The notes beneath the pieces were generated by a model. The model was given only the letters and a program-made list of their open reading frames with translations, was not told the origin of the DNA and did not search any database. A program made the position numbers and the translations under genes. Shown here in pieces: positions 1 to 8,600 of a DNA stretch of 38,147 nt (positions are counted from its first letter, which is position 1; each line of letters starts with the position of its first letter). The stretch is from positions 1-38,147 of the forward strand of contig NZ_CP050445.1 in assembly GCF_011769525.1 (NCBI RefSeq). Direction: 5' to 3'. The DNA is from Tolypothrix sp. PCC 7910. GTDB lineage: Bacteria > Cyanobacteriota > Cyanobacteriia > Cyanobacteriales > Nostocaceae.

Positions 1-749
1 AATGTGTAAGCGGCTCCCAAAGTCGTGCCGCTAAATTGCTGGTCTTTCATGGAGTATGAAATGCCTTTACTCTTGCCGTTGCGTGTAGTTCCGTGGCGAA
101 CTTTCACTCCTTGGATTTGCAGTCGCTCGATTAGTTGCGGCATTGTGGGGGAGTCGGCGGTGGCGCGGTCGATGAGTTCTTGCAGCTGTTGTTTGATGGG
201 CGGTTCTTGTGGCGAGGAGCGATCGCCTTTTAAATATTCTTGTTGTTCTCGCTCTAGTCGTCTTTGCTGCCCGATACTTGGGTTGCGTGTTAATTTCTCG
301 TGGCTACCTAGAGTTGGTTGTAAGCTGTAATCTCGTTCTATTTGTCGAATAATACTTTCGCTGCGTTTGTAGTCCCAGCTATCATGGACTATCTTGCCGT
401 TGTCTAAACGTATGCGGCTGGCGCAGATGTGGATGTGGTCGTGTTGGGTGTTGTGGTGTCTGTAGACTACGTACTGGTTGCTATCAAAACCCATTTCTTC
501 AAGGTAGCGGTTAGCGATTTCATTCCAGGTTTCATCGTCTAGTCGCTCGTTGTCTGGTAGTGATAATGATGCGTGGTAAACTACTCGGTCTGCTTCGGGG
601 TTTAGTTGACGGGATATTTTGAATTCTCTTGCCAGTGCAATGGCGTTGTTGCCACCCATGTTGCCACCAATGAGTTTGGCATTTTCTTGGGATTGCAGAT
701 AATCGAGAAGTCCGCGAAATCCTCGCCCTTTAGTCTGGTTGCCAATCAT
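1..749 (-). CDS. Relaxase / mobilisation nuclease, N-terminal part (continues at 38147)
   Basis: This is the DNA-nicking relaxase that starts mobilisation at oriT. Translation from the ATG at 749 gives 249 residues before the window edge. The metal-binding three-histidine motif of MOB relaxases is visible at residues 98-107 (HHNTQHDHIH), followed by an Arg at 112. A Tyr in LLDYLQ near residue 17 is a candidate nicking residue. The frame leaves position 1 open and is continued exactly by the minus-strand frame from 38147 to the stop at 37715, giving 393 residues if the molecule is circular. Its start lies inside the 3' end of mobC (20-nt overlap), so the two are translationally coupled. Family assignment is firm; the MOBP-like subclass is inferred from motif order only. 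Confidence 0.9.
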   Translation of the reverse strand, partial: MIGNQTKGRGFRGLLDYLQSQENAKLIGGNMGGNNAIALAREFKISRQLNPEADRVVYHASLSLPDNERLDDETWNEIANRYLEEMGFDSNQYVVYRHHNTQHDHIHICASRIRLDNGKIVHDSWDYKRSESIIRQIERDYSLQPTLGSHEKLTRNPSIGQQRRLEREQQEYLKGDRSSPQEPPIKQQLQELIDRATADSPTMPQLIERLQIQGVKVRHGTTRNGKSKGISYSMKDQQFSGTTLGAAYT

Positions 750-1128
750 CGGTTTCCTCGTCTGCTTCTTCAATGAATGTATTGGCGATTTCTCGTTGGC
801 AATGTCGCAGCAGTTCTAGTAGTTCGTTTAATAGTTTTGGATCTGCTGGTGGTGGCAGTTGCATTTTGATGGCGGTGTTGGTGGCTTTGGCTAGTTGATT
901 GATGTTGTTGCCAATGCGTGAAAGTTCTAGGTATGTGGCTACTGTGACTCGGCTTAGTCGTGGCGGTGGTGGGGGGATTGGTCGCAGTAGCATACAGCGT
1001 CTTGTTAATTCTGCCAAGCTCATGCTCGCGTCTTCTGCCTTGGAGCGAATCATCTCGTATTCTATGGGGCTGAATAGTGCTTGCAGCCTTCTGGTGCGGA
1101 CGAGTGATTGGGAAGAACGCTTGTTCAT
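730..1128 (-). CDS. mobC: MobC-like relaxosome accessory protein
   Basis: This protein would help the relaxase bind and open oriT. The 132-residue product begins MNKRSSQSL and contains the segment LSRIGNNINQLAKATN (about residues 71-86), the signature of MobC proteins, preceded by a proline run. I chose the ATG at 1128 because AGGA lies about 8 nt upstream. The frame stays open to 1335, but that extension (Cys/Trp/His-rich) overlaps palindromic non-coding repeats and looks untranslated. The 3' end overlaps the relaxase start by 20 nt, the usual MobC-relaxase arrangement. The C-terminus is acidic. Confidence in the family is high; confidence in the start is moderate. Confidence 0.85.
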   Translation of the reverse strand: MNKRSSQSLVRTRRLQALFSPIEYEMIRSKAEDASMSLAELTRRCMLLRPIPPPPPRLSRVTVATYLELSRIGNNINQLAKATNTAIKMQLPPPADPKLLNELLELLRHCQREIANTFIEEADEETDDWQPD

Positions 1129-1592
1129 GATGTCATTCCTGACAATGTGCAACAACTTGAGGGGGGTTCCAAGGGGGGAGACTTCCCACCTTGGCAAGCC
1201 TGCCGTACCGAGCGCAGCGACGGTAAAGCGAAGCTTTAGGCATGGCTTGCTCCTCACCCACTTTCGGGTAAGGCAGAAGGATACGGGATGGCCACCCATG
1301 TGGGGGCACAGTGCGTATTGGGCTGCTACTGCCAATCCAAACGGACTGTGAATCAGTTGCTGATTAGCATGGTGAATTTTTACAGTGAGAATTTTGTGAT
1401 AACTGTGTAATTTTTTTTGATTAACTCTTTGTGAGTTATCTTACAAGCTATTCCTAATAAAGGTTCAATTATTTACGTTAATATCTATTGCTTATTATTA
1501 ATTAATTTTAGCCAGAGTTTATACCTGTCTTTAGATAGATGCCCATTATGAAAGTAAAGTTTTAAACATAAACATTAGTTGGGTTTTACTTT
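1129..1592. other. Intergenic region upstream of mobC, candidate oriT
   Basis: No supported gene. At 1169-1194 lies an inverted repeat with 11-bp arms and one mismatch (CCAAGGGGGGA / TCCCACCTTGG, 4-nt loop). At 1206-1225 TACCG and CGGTA flank a GCGCAGCG-type core that resembles cyanobacterial small dispersed repeats. The rest, about 1350-1590, is AT-rich and probably carries the promoter of the following plus-strand gene. A hairpin directly upstream of mobC-relaxase is where oriT is expected, but no nick site can be named from sequence alone. Confidence 0.45.
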
Positions 1593-2129
1593 GTGGCTAA
1601 AGATAGTATTCCTAAGTCTAAAATTCCTGAGGCTCTTTCTGCTTTACGCTCTTTAGGTGCTAAGGAGTTAGATGAGATTCCGGCGCGGGAAGCTATCAAA
1701 AAGATGCGTCGTCAAATTGAACGGGTGCTTCGTCTTGGCTATTCTTATCAAGAAGTTTCAGAAACTTTAGCAGGGCTAGATATCAATATCAGTGCTGAAC
1801 GTATCCGTTATTTACTCAACGATATCAAGAAGTCTACTCGTAAAAAGTCTGTCACTTCTACAGTTGGTGAGAATCCCAATACACAAGTTGTTGATGAATC
1901 GGGTAATAGTGAAAATTCTGTAACTGAGTCTAGTAATTCTCAGTCGGCTACAAAATCTCAAGTTAAATCACAACCACAATCAAAATCTAAAACTGCATCT
2001 GCCAAGACTAAATTAACAAAGACTACGACTCCTAAAACTACTAAACCTTTGTCGGAGAAAGTCAGCCCAAATCAAAATAATTCTGGGTTGGCTTTTCAAC
2101 CTGAATTGATTAGAGATGAGGATTTGTAA
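1593..2129 (+). CDS. Hypothetical plasmid protein with DNA-binding-like N-terminus
   Basis: Not recognised as a named family. The 178-residue product starts at GTG; no in-frame ATG lies nearby upstream. Residues 35-80 form a compact helical domain (MRRQIERVLRLGYSYQEVSETLAGLD...) with the pattern of a helix-turn-helix seen in small mobilisation or plasmid-maintenance proteins: hydrophobic positions around GYSYQEV and a second helix ending RIRYLL. From about residue 85 the chain is low complexity (Ser/Thr/Lys/Gln) and likely disordered. The gene abuts the next one with no gap (stop at 2127-2129, start at 2130), so both are co-transcribed. An accessory role in mobilisation or partition is inferred from position only. 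Confidence 0.6.
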   Translation: MAKDSIPKSKIPEALSALRSLGAKELDEIPAREAIKKMRRQIERVLRLGYSYQEVSETLAGLDINISAERIRYLLNDIKKSTRKKSVTSTVGENPNTQVVDESGNSENSVTESSNSQSATKSQVKSQPQSKSKTASAKTKLTKTTTPKTTKPLSEKVSPNQNNSGLAFQPELIRDEDL

Positions 2130-3116
2130 ATGGCAGTTAAATCAAAGCTTCCTGCTGATGGAGTTACTCAAGAAAAACCAAGTACTTCATCAAAATGTAC
2201 TGGGCGTTTGGTGCTAGTTACTGGTGATAAGGGGGGAACAGGAAAAAGCGTAGTGGCGCGGATTCTCCTTGATATTTATCGCCACAGAAATATCAACTGT
2301 ATTGCTTATGAATGTGATAAATCTAATCCGCAGCTTTATCGTCACTACAATAAGTTGGGGGCTGGAGTAATGGCGAGCGCAAATGGTAAGGGTAATGGTG
2401 GGGTATCCCATTTAGATAGGTTGCTGTCAGAAAAATCACCAGAATTTCAGGCTAAGGTACTGCGGTTTGCGTTGGATTCTGGGATGAAACAGGATGACCC
2501 TGCTTTTAGGCTGGTGCAGTACATCGGTTATTTGGCACAACTGACAGAAACTGCACCAAACGATTGGAAGTTATTGTTTGAAAATTTGCAGGTGGAGTTA
2601 AATCAATGGAGCCAACTGACGGCGGAGCAATTGAAGACTCAAGCCGACCATACGGAGAATATCAAATTACTGGCGACCAGTTGCAATCAGCTCGCGACAG
2701 CCTTGAGCGCTTTAAATGCAACGTCGCTGCAACAGCTAGAGCTATTGAAGAACTTAACCAATCTCTCCAATTATTGGAGCAATACCGGGAACATCCACAC
2801 AGAGAAGTTGATTGCTCCGTTGAGAGAGGAGTTGAAGCAGATGAAGACTATGATATCGAACCATCAAATCAGCCACGACTTAGGCGTGGATTTGGCCGCT
2901 AAAAATTGGGCGAGAACTTTTATTATTCGACTTTTTTCACCGGTGACTTTTTTTATTCTGTTTTTGATTTATTCACACCTTTTTCCCATCAGTGTTCCTT
3001 ATGAAACTACCAAGTCTCTGGATAAGATTTTGGAGCAGACTGGTTGGACTAATACTAAGCTGCAACGGGTTGAGCGAAATTTGGGGACAGATCCTAACTC
3101 TAGGCGACGGCGGTAA
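2130..3116 (+). CDS. Chimeric protein: truncated ParA-like P-loop plus DUF6753-type membrane protein
   Basis: The 328-residue product has two unlike halves. Residues 26-78 match the start of a ParA/TraL-like ATPase: a deviant Walker A (GDKGGTGKS) and a DKSNPQLYRHY segment. The later ATPase motifs are missing. From Met81 (ATG at 2370) it reads as a DUF6753-type protein: LLSEKSPEFQAKVLRFAL, a Gln/Leu/Asn-rich coiled-coil-like middle, one hydrophobic membrane segment near residues 265-285 (FFILFLIYSHLF), and a charged C-terminus. The ATG at 2370 is preceded by GGGGCTGGAG, a plausible ribosome-binding site, so the second half may also be made alone. The simplest inference is an in-frame deletion joining two genes. 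ATPase activity is unlikely; the function is unknown. Confidence 0.7.
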   Translation: MAVKSKLPADGVTQEKPSTSSKCTGRLVLVTGDKGGTGKSVVARILLDIYRHRNINCIAYECDKSNPQLYRHYNKLGAGVMASANGKGNGGVSHLDRLLSEKSPEFQAKVLRFALDSGMKQDDPAFRLVQYIGYLAQLTETAPNDWKLLFENLQVELNQWSQLTAEQLKTQADHTENIKLLATSCNQLATALSALNATSLQQLELLKNLTNLSNYWSNTGNIHTEKLIAPLREELKQMKTMISNHQISHDLGVDLAAKNWARTFIIRLFSPVTFFILFLIYSHLFPISVPYETTKSLDKILEQTGWTNTKLQRVERNLGTDPNSRRRR

Positions 3117-3344
3117 AAGCACAGTTGTTTGTCAATCAATTTAAAAAACTAGGTTTGCATTCCACTTTTTAGCCCAATCGTGTAGAAAAGGGCTAGATAT
3201 ATTGATGTGACGAATGACTAAACTGAGGCGAGCTTACAGATGACAATCCGCTGCACCCGAATTGTTATGCCGCACAACCTACTAACACAAATGCGATCGC
3301 TTAAATCAGTTACCCCTCATCTGTTTCCAACTCTCACACTAATC

Positions 3345-3758
3345 CTATGACTCATTTATCAACCATGTTTCGATGACTTGTCCCATGCCGATAGGTTGCT
3401 CTACAAAACCAAGTTTCGCGTAAAATTCGGGAACATCATCTGTAAATAAGTAGACGTGTTGCCCCTTTAATCGACTCAGTAGCTTTTGTATCATTGTTGT
3501 TGCAACACCCTGACGACGATATGCGCTGAGTGTCCAGACATCAACAAGATAAGCATTGCAAACACCATCAGACAAAACTCGGGCAGTGCCAACAATTCGA
3601 TTATTGGCGTAGGCAACACAGGCAGCGTAACTATTTTCAAACGATATTTTAAGCTGTTCTGGACTGCGCCCATTGTCAAAGGCATCTTGGCGTAATGTTG
3701 TTTTCATTTCTGCCCAGTCAACATTATCTAAATCAGTTTTGTAGGTAATTTCTGGCAT
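3345..3758 (-). CDS. GNAT-family N-acetyltransferase
   Basis: This is a small cytoplasmic acetyl-CoA-dependent N-acetyltransferase of unknown substrate. The acetyl-CoA pyrophosphate loop RRQGVA lies about two-thirds along, after the strand NAYLVDVWTL, and is followed by VYLFTDDVPEFYAKLGF, the usual end of a GNAT fold. I chose the ATG at 3758 (137 residues), where conserved-looking sequence begins (MPEITYKTD). The frame is open to a TTG at 3821, but neither start has a convincing ribosome-binding site. The upstream strand also carries a short gene-like remnant ending MYRMNEEIAQAVLTYYD, suggesting earlier recombination here. An integron attC-like half-site follows the stop (see findings). Confidence 0.85.
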   Translation of the reverse strand: MPEITYKTDLDNVDWAEMKTTLRQDAFDNGRSPEQLKISFENSYAACVAYANNRIVGTARVLSDGVCNAYLVDVWTLSAYRRQGVATTMIQKLLSRLKGQHVYLFTDDVPEFYAKLGFVEQPIGMGQVIETWLINES

Positions 3759-4004
3759 TTCAAAGTAAACCCAAGGTTGTTGGGTAATGTGCTTGAACTG
3801 GAAAATTGGCTTCTCTAACAATAGAATGTCAGTTGAGCATTAGGTACGTCGTAATACGTCAGGACGGCTTGAGCAATTTCTTCATTCATACGATACATAC
3901 CTATGGGGAGCAACCTGCTGCTACGTTCAAGCACCTTTCTATATAACTACTCCTTGGGCGGGTGATTATACGGAATTTTTCCAGAAAACATTCATATTCA
4001 AGTA

Positions 4005-4226
4005 TTATTTGTCTGAATTCATTAATGACTCAAATTCAAGCTGTGTCAACCGAGGTATTTCTCCGCTAATAATTTGATTACATACATCCACACACTCATT
4101 ACAAATATAAATAGAGATATTTCCCTGTGGTGTCCCTGCTATCAAAAGATTAACCTGTTCACTGCTTTTGTTACAAAATGAACAGCAAAGTTCTGGCTTG
4201 ATTTTTGTATTTGTGTTAGTAGCCAT
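4005..4226 (-). CDS. Nested in-frame ClpX C4 zinc-finger protein (internal start)
   Basis: An internal ATG at 4226, in frame with the sigma factor, opens a 73-residue protein ([20 protein letters not shown]...). It consists almost entirely of the ClpX-type zinc-binding fold with four Cys in two CxxC pairs. A strong Shine-Dalgarno, AAGGAGT at 4235-4241 on this strand, sits 8 nt before the ATG, better than that of the sigma factor itself. The likely history is two adjacent genes whose separating stop was lost, or a deliberate two-product gene. In ClpX this domain dimerises and binds adaptors and substrates. Confidence 0.5.
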   Translation of the reverse strand: MATNTNTKIKPELCCSFCNKSSEQVNLLIAGTPQGNISIYICNECVDVCNQIISGEIPRLTQLEFESLMNSDK

Positions 4227-4847
4227 TGTCTTAGACTCCTTAAATGAAATAGGTTGAATCTTCGCTCTTATAGGTAGCAAATGCTGTCTGAGTTGATAGC
4301 GAGCTTTGTGTAAACGCCCCTTGACTGCACCGACTGAAATATTTAAGCGAACTGCTACTTCTTGTAGACTGAGTTGTTCGTCATAGAACAGCAAAGTTGC
4401 TTGACGATTATTGTCAGATAGAGAATCGATTGCTTCTAGTAAAGCAGTGCGGAGTTCTTTGAGTTCTGCCACTTGCTCAGGAGCAGGTGAATTCTCATCA
4501 ATTAATAATGGCGTATCAGCTAAATCTCCCAGCATTGCTTCTAGAGAAAACACGATCACCTTTCGACGGCGCAATTCGTTGCGGCAAATATTCAGCACAA
4601 TGCCATATAGCCAACTTTTAAAGCGCTCTGGCTGATGAAGTTTCTCCAATGAAAGATAAGCTTGCAACATGGCATCTTGTACCAGATCACTGGCTAAATC
4701 TTTATTGCGGAGCATTCGCTCTGCAATGCGTTGCGCCATCGGCTGATAACGTAACACAAGCCGACCAAATGCAGCTTTATCTCCCTGCCGTGCTAAAGAA
4801 ATTAATTCTGGATCACTTTGCTCTGACACATCTGGCTTGCTGAACAA
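4005..4847 (-). CDS. ECF-type sigma factor with C-terminal ClpX-type zinc finger
   Basis: This RNA polymerase sigma factor would redirect transcription to an unknown regulon. Region 2 spans about residues 25-95 ([39 protein letters not shown]) and region 4 about 135-190 ([24 protein letters not shown]). The start is a TTG at 4847. Fused in frame is a C4 zinc finger like the ClpX N-terminal domain: Cys222, Cys225, Cys249 and Cys252 with LIAGTP and [10 protein letters not shown]. No anti-sigma gene is adjacent. The zinc-finger half has its own start and ribosome-binding site, so a separate short product is likely. Sigma function is firm; the role of the finger (a link to Clp proteolysis or metal sensing) is inference. 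Confidence 0.9.
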   Translation of the reverse strand: MFSKPDVSEQSDPELISLARQGDKAAFGRLVLRYQPMAQRIAERMLRNKDLASDLVQDAMLQAYLSLEKLHQPERFKSWLYGIVLNICRNELRRRKVIVFSLEAMLGDLADTPLLIDENSPAPEQVAELKELRTALLEAIDSLSDNNRQATLLFYDEQLSLQEVAVRLNISVGAVKGRLHKARYQLRQHLLPIRAKIQPISFKESKTMATNTNTKIKPELCCSFCNKSSEQVNLLIAGTPQGNISIYICNECVDVCNQIISGEIPRLTQLEFESLMNSDK

Positions 4848-5132
4848 CTCTACTTAATAGTGGCAGAGTCAACAGCAAAGGTTACTTGTAACGACAAGCC
4901 TGGGTAAAATGGTGAAAAATTTGATTACTTCGCTCTTAAGCCTTATTTATTAGGAGTCCCAGCCCCAATGCCGCGCAACAGCGATGCAAAGTATTGGCTC
5001 TTAAAAGTCTTTTAGAGCCTGGCTTTCATATCTAAAGTAAGAAATGGAAACGTGAGTTTTACTTAAACCGCTCACTCATCACCATAAAGGATTTGGGTCA
5101 AATTTACTGTAAAACTACCTTGATACTTTGTT

Positions 5133-5481
5133 TTAAACAGAATTAAGCGTTGCTAACAGTTCCTCCTTTCTTTTTTCTAAGAGAGAGATTTTCTGCTTCA
5201 AACTTCGGATTTCTGTATTAATTTTCGATAACTCAGCTTTGTGCAAATGAGTTTTTAGATAATCCGACCCATATTTTTCAATTAACTTTATCTTCTACCT
5301 CATTCCGTAAGAGTTTGAAGCAGGGATTTCCATATAAAGTGTTGTGCCGATATTGCAATTTTCCTGATTTGATAGCCTCAAGAATTTCTTCTGGCTTCAA
5401 GTTAAATTCTTTTTGGGCTGTTTTATCGCTTAGAGTAGCTCCCTTTCGCCCCCAAAGGGAATTGTCTTCTTCATGATTCAT
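5133..5481 (-). pseudogene. Small coiled-coil protein gene split by a one-base frameshift
   Basis: The first frame, from the ATG at 5481, gives 67 residues (MNHEEDNSLWGRKGATLSDKT... EVEDKVN) and stops at 5278. The next frame, 5285 to 5133, continues with 50 residues that look like the natural C-terminus (LIEKYGSDYLKTHLHKAELSKI...) ending in a Lys/Glu/Leu coiled coil. Removing one A from the AAA before GTTAATTGA restores a single protein of about 116 residues. The fold suggested is a small helical DNA- or protein-binding unit; I do not recognise a family. It could be a real mutation, a sequencing error or programmed frameshifting. Confidence 0.55.
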
Positions 5482-5608
5482 ATCTAACTTAGCTTCAAGA
5501 ACAATGAACTTTTTAACTTAGAGTAAAGCCAAGAGCGATAAAGTTGAATTAGCGAAGCAACGGGTAAAACATTACCTGTTAACAGTAGCGGTGAATTCAC
5601 TACAAATA

Positions 5609-8600
5609 TCAACTTTTAACGCTCAGATATTCAGGTGCAAACCACAATTCCTTGCCATCTGCAATTAGCCTGCATTGTTCCCCGTCAAAAGCAATCACCT
5701 CACCTTCTAACCCATCAAAGCGTCCTCCAGCAGTAATCGTCACAGTTTTACCAATTAGATCCATTGTTGGCTTTAGTTGTGCCTCCTGACACTCTACATC
5801 TGTCCGTAGTTCAGTATTATTTTGATTGTCTACGTAGACAATAGGGTATTGTCTACGGTCATGTAGACAATCTTTTTCCTCGCTATTACAAGGTTCTTGG
5901 TAGCATTCTGGGCTATTGTCTACATTGTCTACATCATTAAAGCCTTTTTCAAAGTTTGGTTTTTGAAATGCAATAAACCTTACAGACCTTCCTTTACGTA
6001 CAACTGACCCGTAACCCATTTGCGCCATTTTTTCAAACAAGTCAGCAACGTAAGCCCCCGCTTCTCTGCCTGCTGTCTTAGCGCGGTTTTGGATGGGGCG
6101 AGAATCTTTATAAACATCACGGGCACTGATACCATCAGGATGCTTACTCAGTGCCGCAGCGTGAATTTGCAACATAATTGAGGCAATGTCATCGCTGGTG
6201 CTAATTTTTTCCTGCAAGATATGAAAGGCGCTGCGGTAGTATTGGGCGAAGGTGACAGCCCGTTTTAAGGTGGCTAGAGACAGTGTTTTCATGTCAGTGG
6301 TAGATGGGGTGTAAAAACACTCAATCAGGTGTAAAGCCAGCGCTATCCGTAGAATGTGAGTATCAAGTTTGTTCATCCAGGTACGGATACCAGCATGAGA
6401 AATCTGCTCGATTTGGTCGCCGATACTGTCAACAATTTTGGCAAAGTAGTTTTGAGCATCTGGCGCTATTTTGACCGTTTGGGTGGTTAAATTGTCTAAC
6501 CACTCATAAAGTACGGGTAGACGGTCTTTTAATCGGCAGTAACCCCCAGGAACATATTTTTTCTTACGCTGTTCGGGTACTGCAAACAAGAAGCGGGCTT
6601 GCATCCCATTCCCGTCGTCAGCATCTTTAAATACTTTGCGGAAAACATCATTTTGGATGCCGCCAGCCATTGATACGGCTGTGCCTGCAATGCTGTAACT
6701 ATTTTCAATGTCGGCACGATCAACAAATGTTGGCTTGTTGTCCCAAAGCTTCAGCACCAATTCTGTGGCTTCTGTTTCACTACCGGAAAACTGATTGAGT
6801 GAACTAAACAGCCCTTTAATTTCATCCCGCGCCCACAATGAACCGTGGTTTCCTTGTTCTGATAGGCGTTTGAGGACTGATTGAATTGTGGCTACTTCAA
6901 ACAGGTATTTTCTCAACCCTGGTTTTTCTGGTTCTATTGCTTCAATGTCCTTAGCTTTTTCATACTGCATAATTGCTCGTTTGTACTCTTTAGCCCTTTC
7001 CTTGTAATCAGCATCGGCGCGTAGCTGCATGGAGCGTAGCGCCCCAAAAACCAGGCTGTCAGCGCGGGTTTTACCGCCGCCAGAAGGTATAACGGTACAA
7101 GTCCAGTTAATCGCTGGGATACCACCATACTCATCCAATGTGAACGTCCCTGCTAATGACGATACGGCGGGTAATAAAGCCTGCCAAATCATTACAGGGT
7201 CAATATTGAGTTTTTCGGCATCATGCTTGATGTCGCGGGCTAGGGGCGCGGGTAATACTTCATCCCAGTTAATCCGCGTTTGGCTGTAATCCATTAAGGA
7301 TTTCAGCCTGATTTCGTCTTCTGGTAATACTTCACTGACTTTTACTCGTTGACTGGAAACAATGCTTTCAAATAATTTCCGGTCAACTAAGTCTTCGTAC
7401 TGATTATAGAGTTTGTTAAGTTTTAGACGTTCTACAAATTCTGAATAATGAGACTCGAGAATGGTGTAGACATTGCCGACAATAGCCTGAATGATAGTCT
7501 CATCATCATCTTTGGGTGTAGACAATGGCGTAGACAATGAGCCATTGTCTACGTAGACAATAGATTTTCTACTGACATCAGTTTTTGTACTGGTATCATT
7601 TTGCTGCTTTTTGAGCCAAGCGGAGTAACATCCAGTGAGTTTTTCGTCATCGAGGCTAGGGCGCTTGGCGATTGTGTCGGCTTTTTTCCACCAACCTTCG
7701 CGCTCTTGTGAACTGAGTGGCGGTGTACAGCGATCGCAAAACCAATCGTACAAAACTCTTGGGTTATCCAGATGGTCAATCCCTAATTCATGGAGGCGAC
7801 GAGATGTCGCAATCAGGTTCAGGCTCAGTTTCTGGGCTGCCATGTTGCGTCCACCGTCGCCTGTGCCATGCTCAATCAAGGTGCGGTCATCTTTGCCCAA
7901 GAAAATTTCTAAGGGTGGGTGACCATTAACAGTTGGTTTTTGTGGTTTAGGCGTGGGTGCAGGTGCTTTTGGAGAAGCTGGGGAGGCTGGGGATGCTGGG
8001 GAGGCTGGGGGGGAAAGAGGATTATTGTTTACTAAATCTTCTCTCCCCCTGCTACCCCCGCTCCCCCTGCTCGTCTCAACAGATAAATTTTTTAACAAAC
8101 CCGCATTGGGCTGCTGGTGATTCAGCATCAACTCAATTACCCAGTTGGGACATTTAGCAATTTCAATATCCTGGGGAGAGCGCACCCAATGATAACTACC
8201 TGTCTCTGGGTGTACTGATGGGGGTAGTACAGATTGCCGCCCATTCCAGCGAAATTCTAGTAACTGTTCTTTACCGTTATCACCTTTGATGCCAGTTTTT
8301 TTGATGACATTATCCAAGACTGGCCAGTATTCCTCGCTGACCAAGTAAAGTAACTGTCTGCGGCCTGCTTTGCCAGAACTAAAAATTACTGTGTCGGGTA
8401 AGTCGTTATCGGCAAGCTTCTGTAATAGGGCTTCGGCGGCGTGTCCATCGGCATCAATGGCTAAAATGCCGCCTGAGATTTCACCTGTGCGGATACCGTA
8501 GCCTCTAGCTTTGCCTCGTAATTCGCAGCAGATTGCATCCCTAGACAAGGGTGCTTCACTCTGCCAAGCCTCACGGTAGGGCCGCTTTTTGCCATTTACT

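Noticed and set aside
1129-1335. N-terminal extension of MobC
   Set aside because: It would translate palindromic non-coding repeats, and a better start with a ribosome-binding site lies at 1128.
899-1351. 150-codon plus-strand frame opposite mobC
   Set aside because: It is the mirror of mobC and of the hairpin region; composition is not protein-like.
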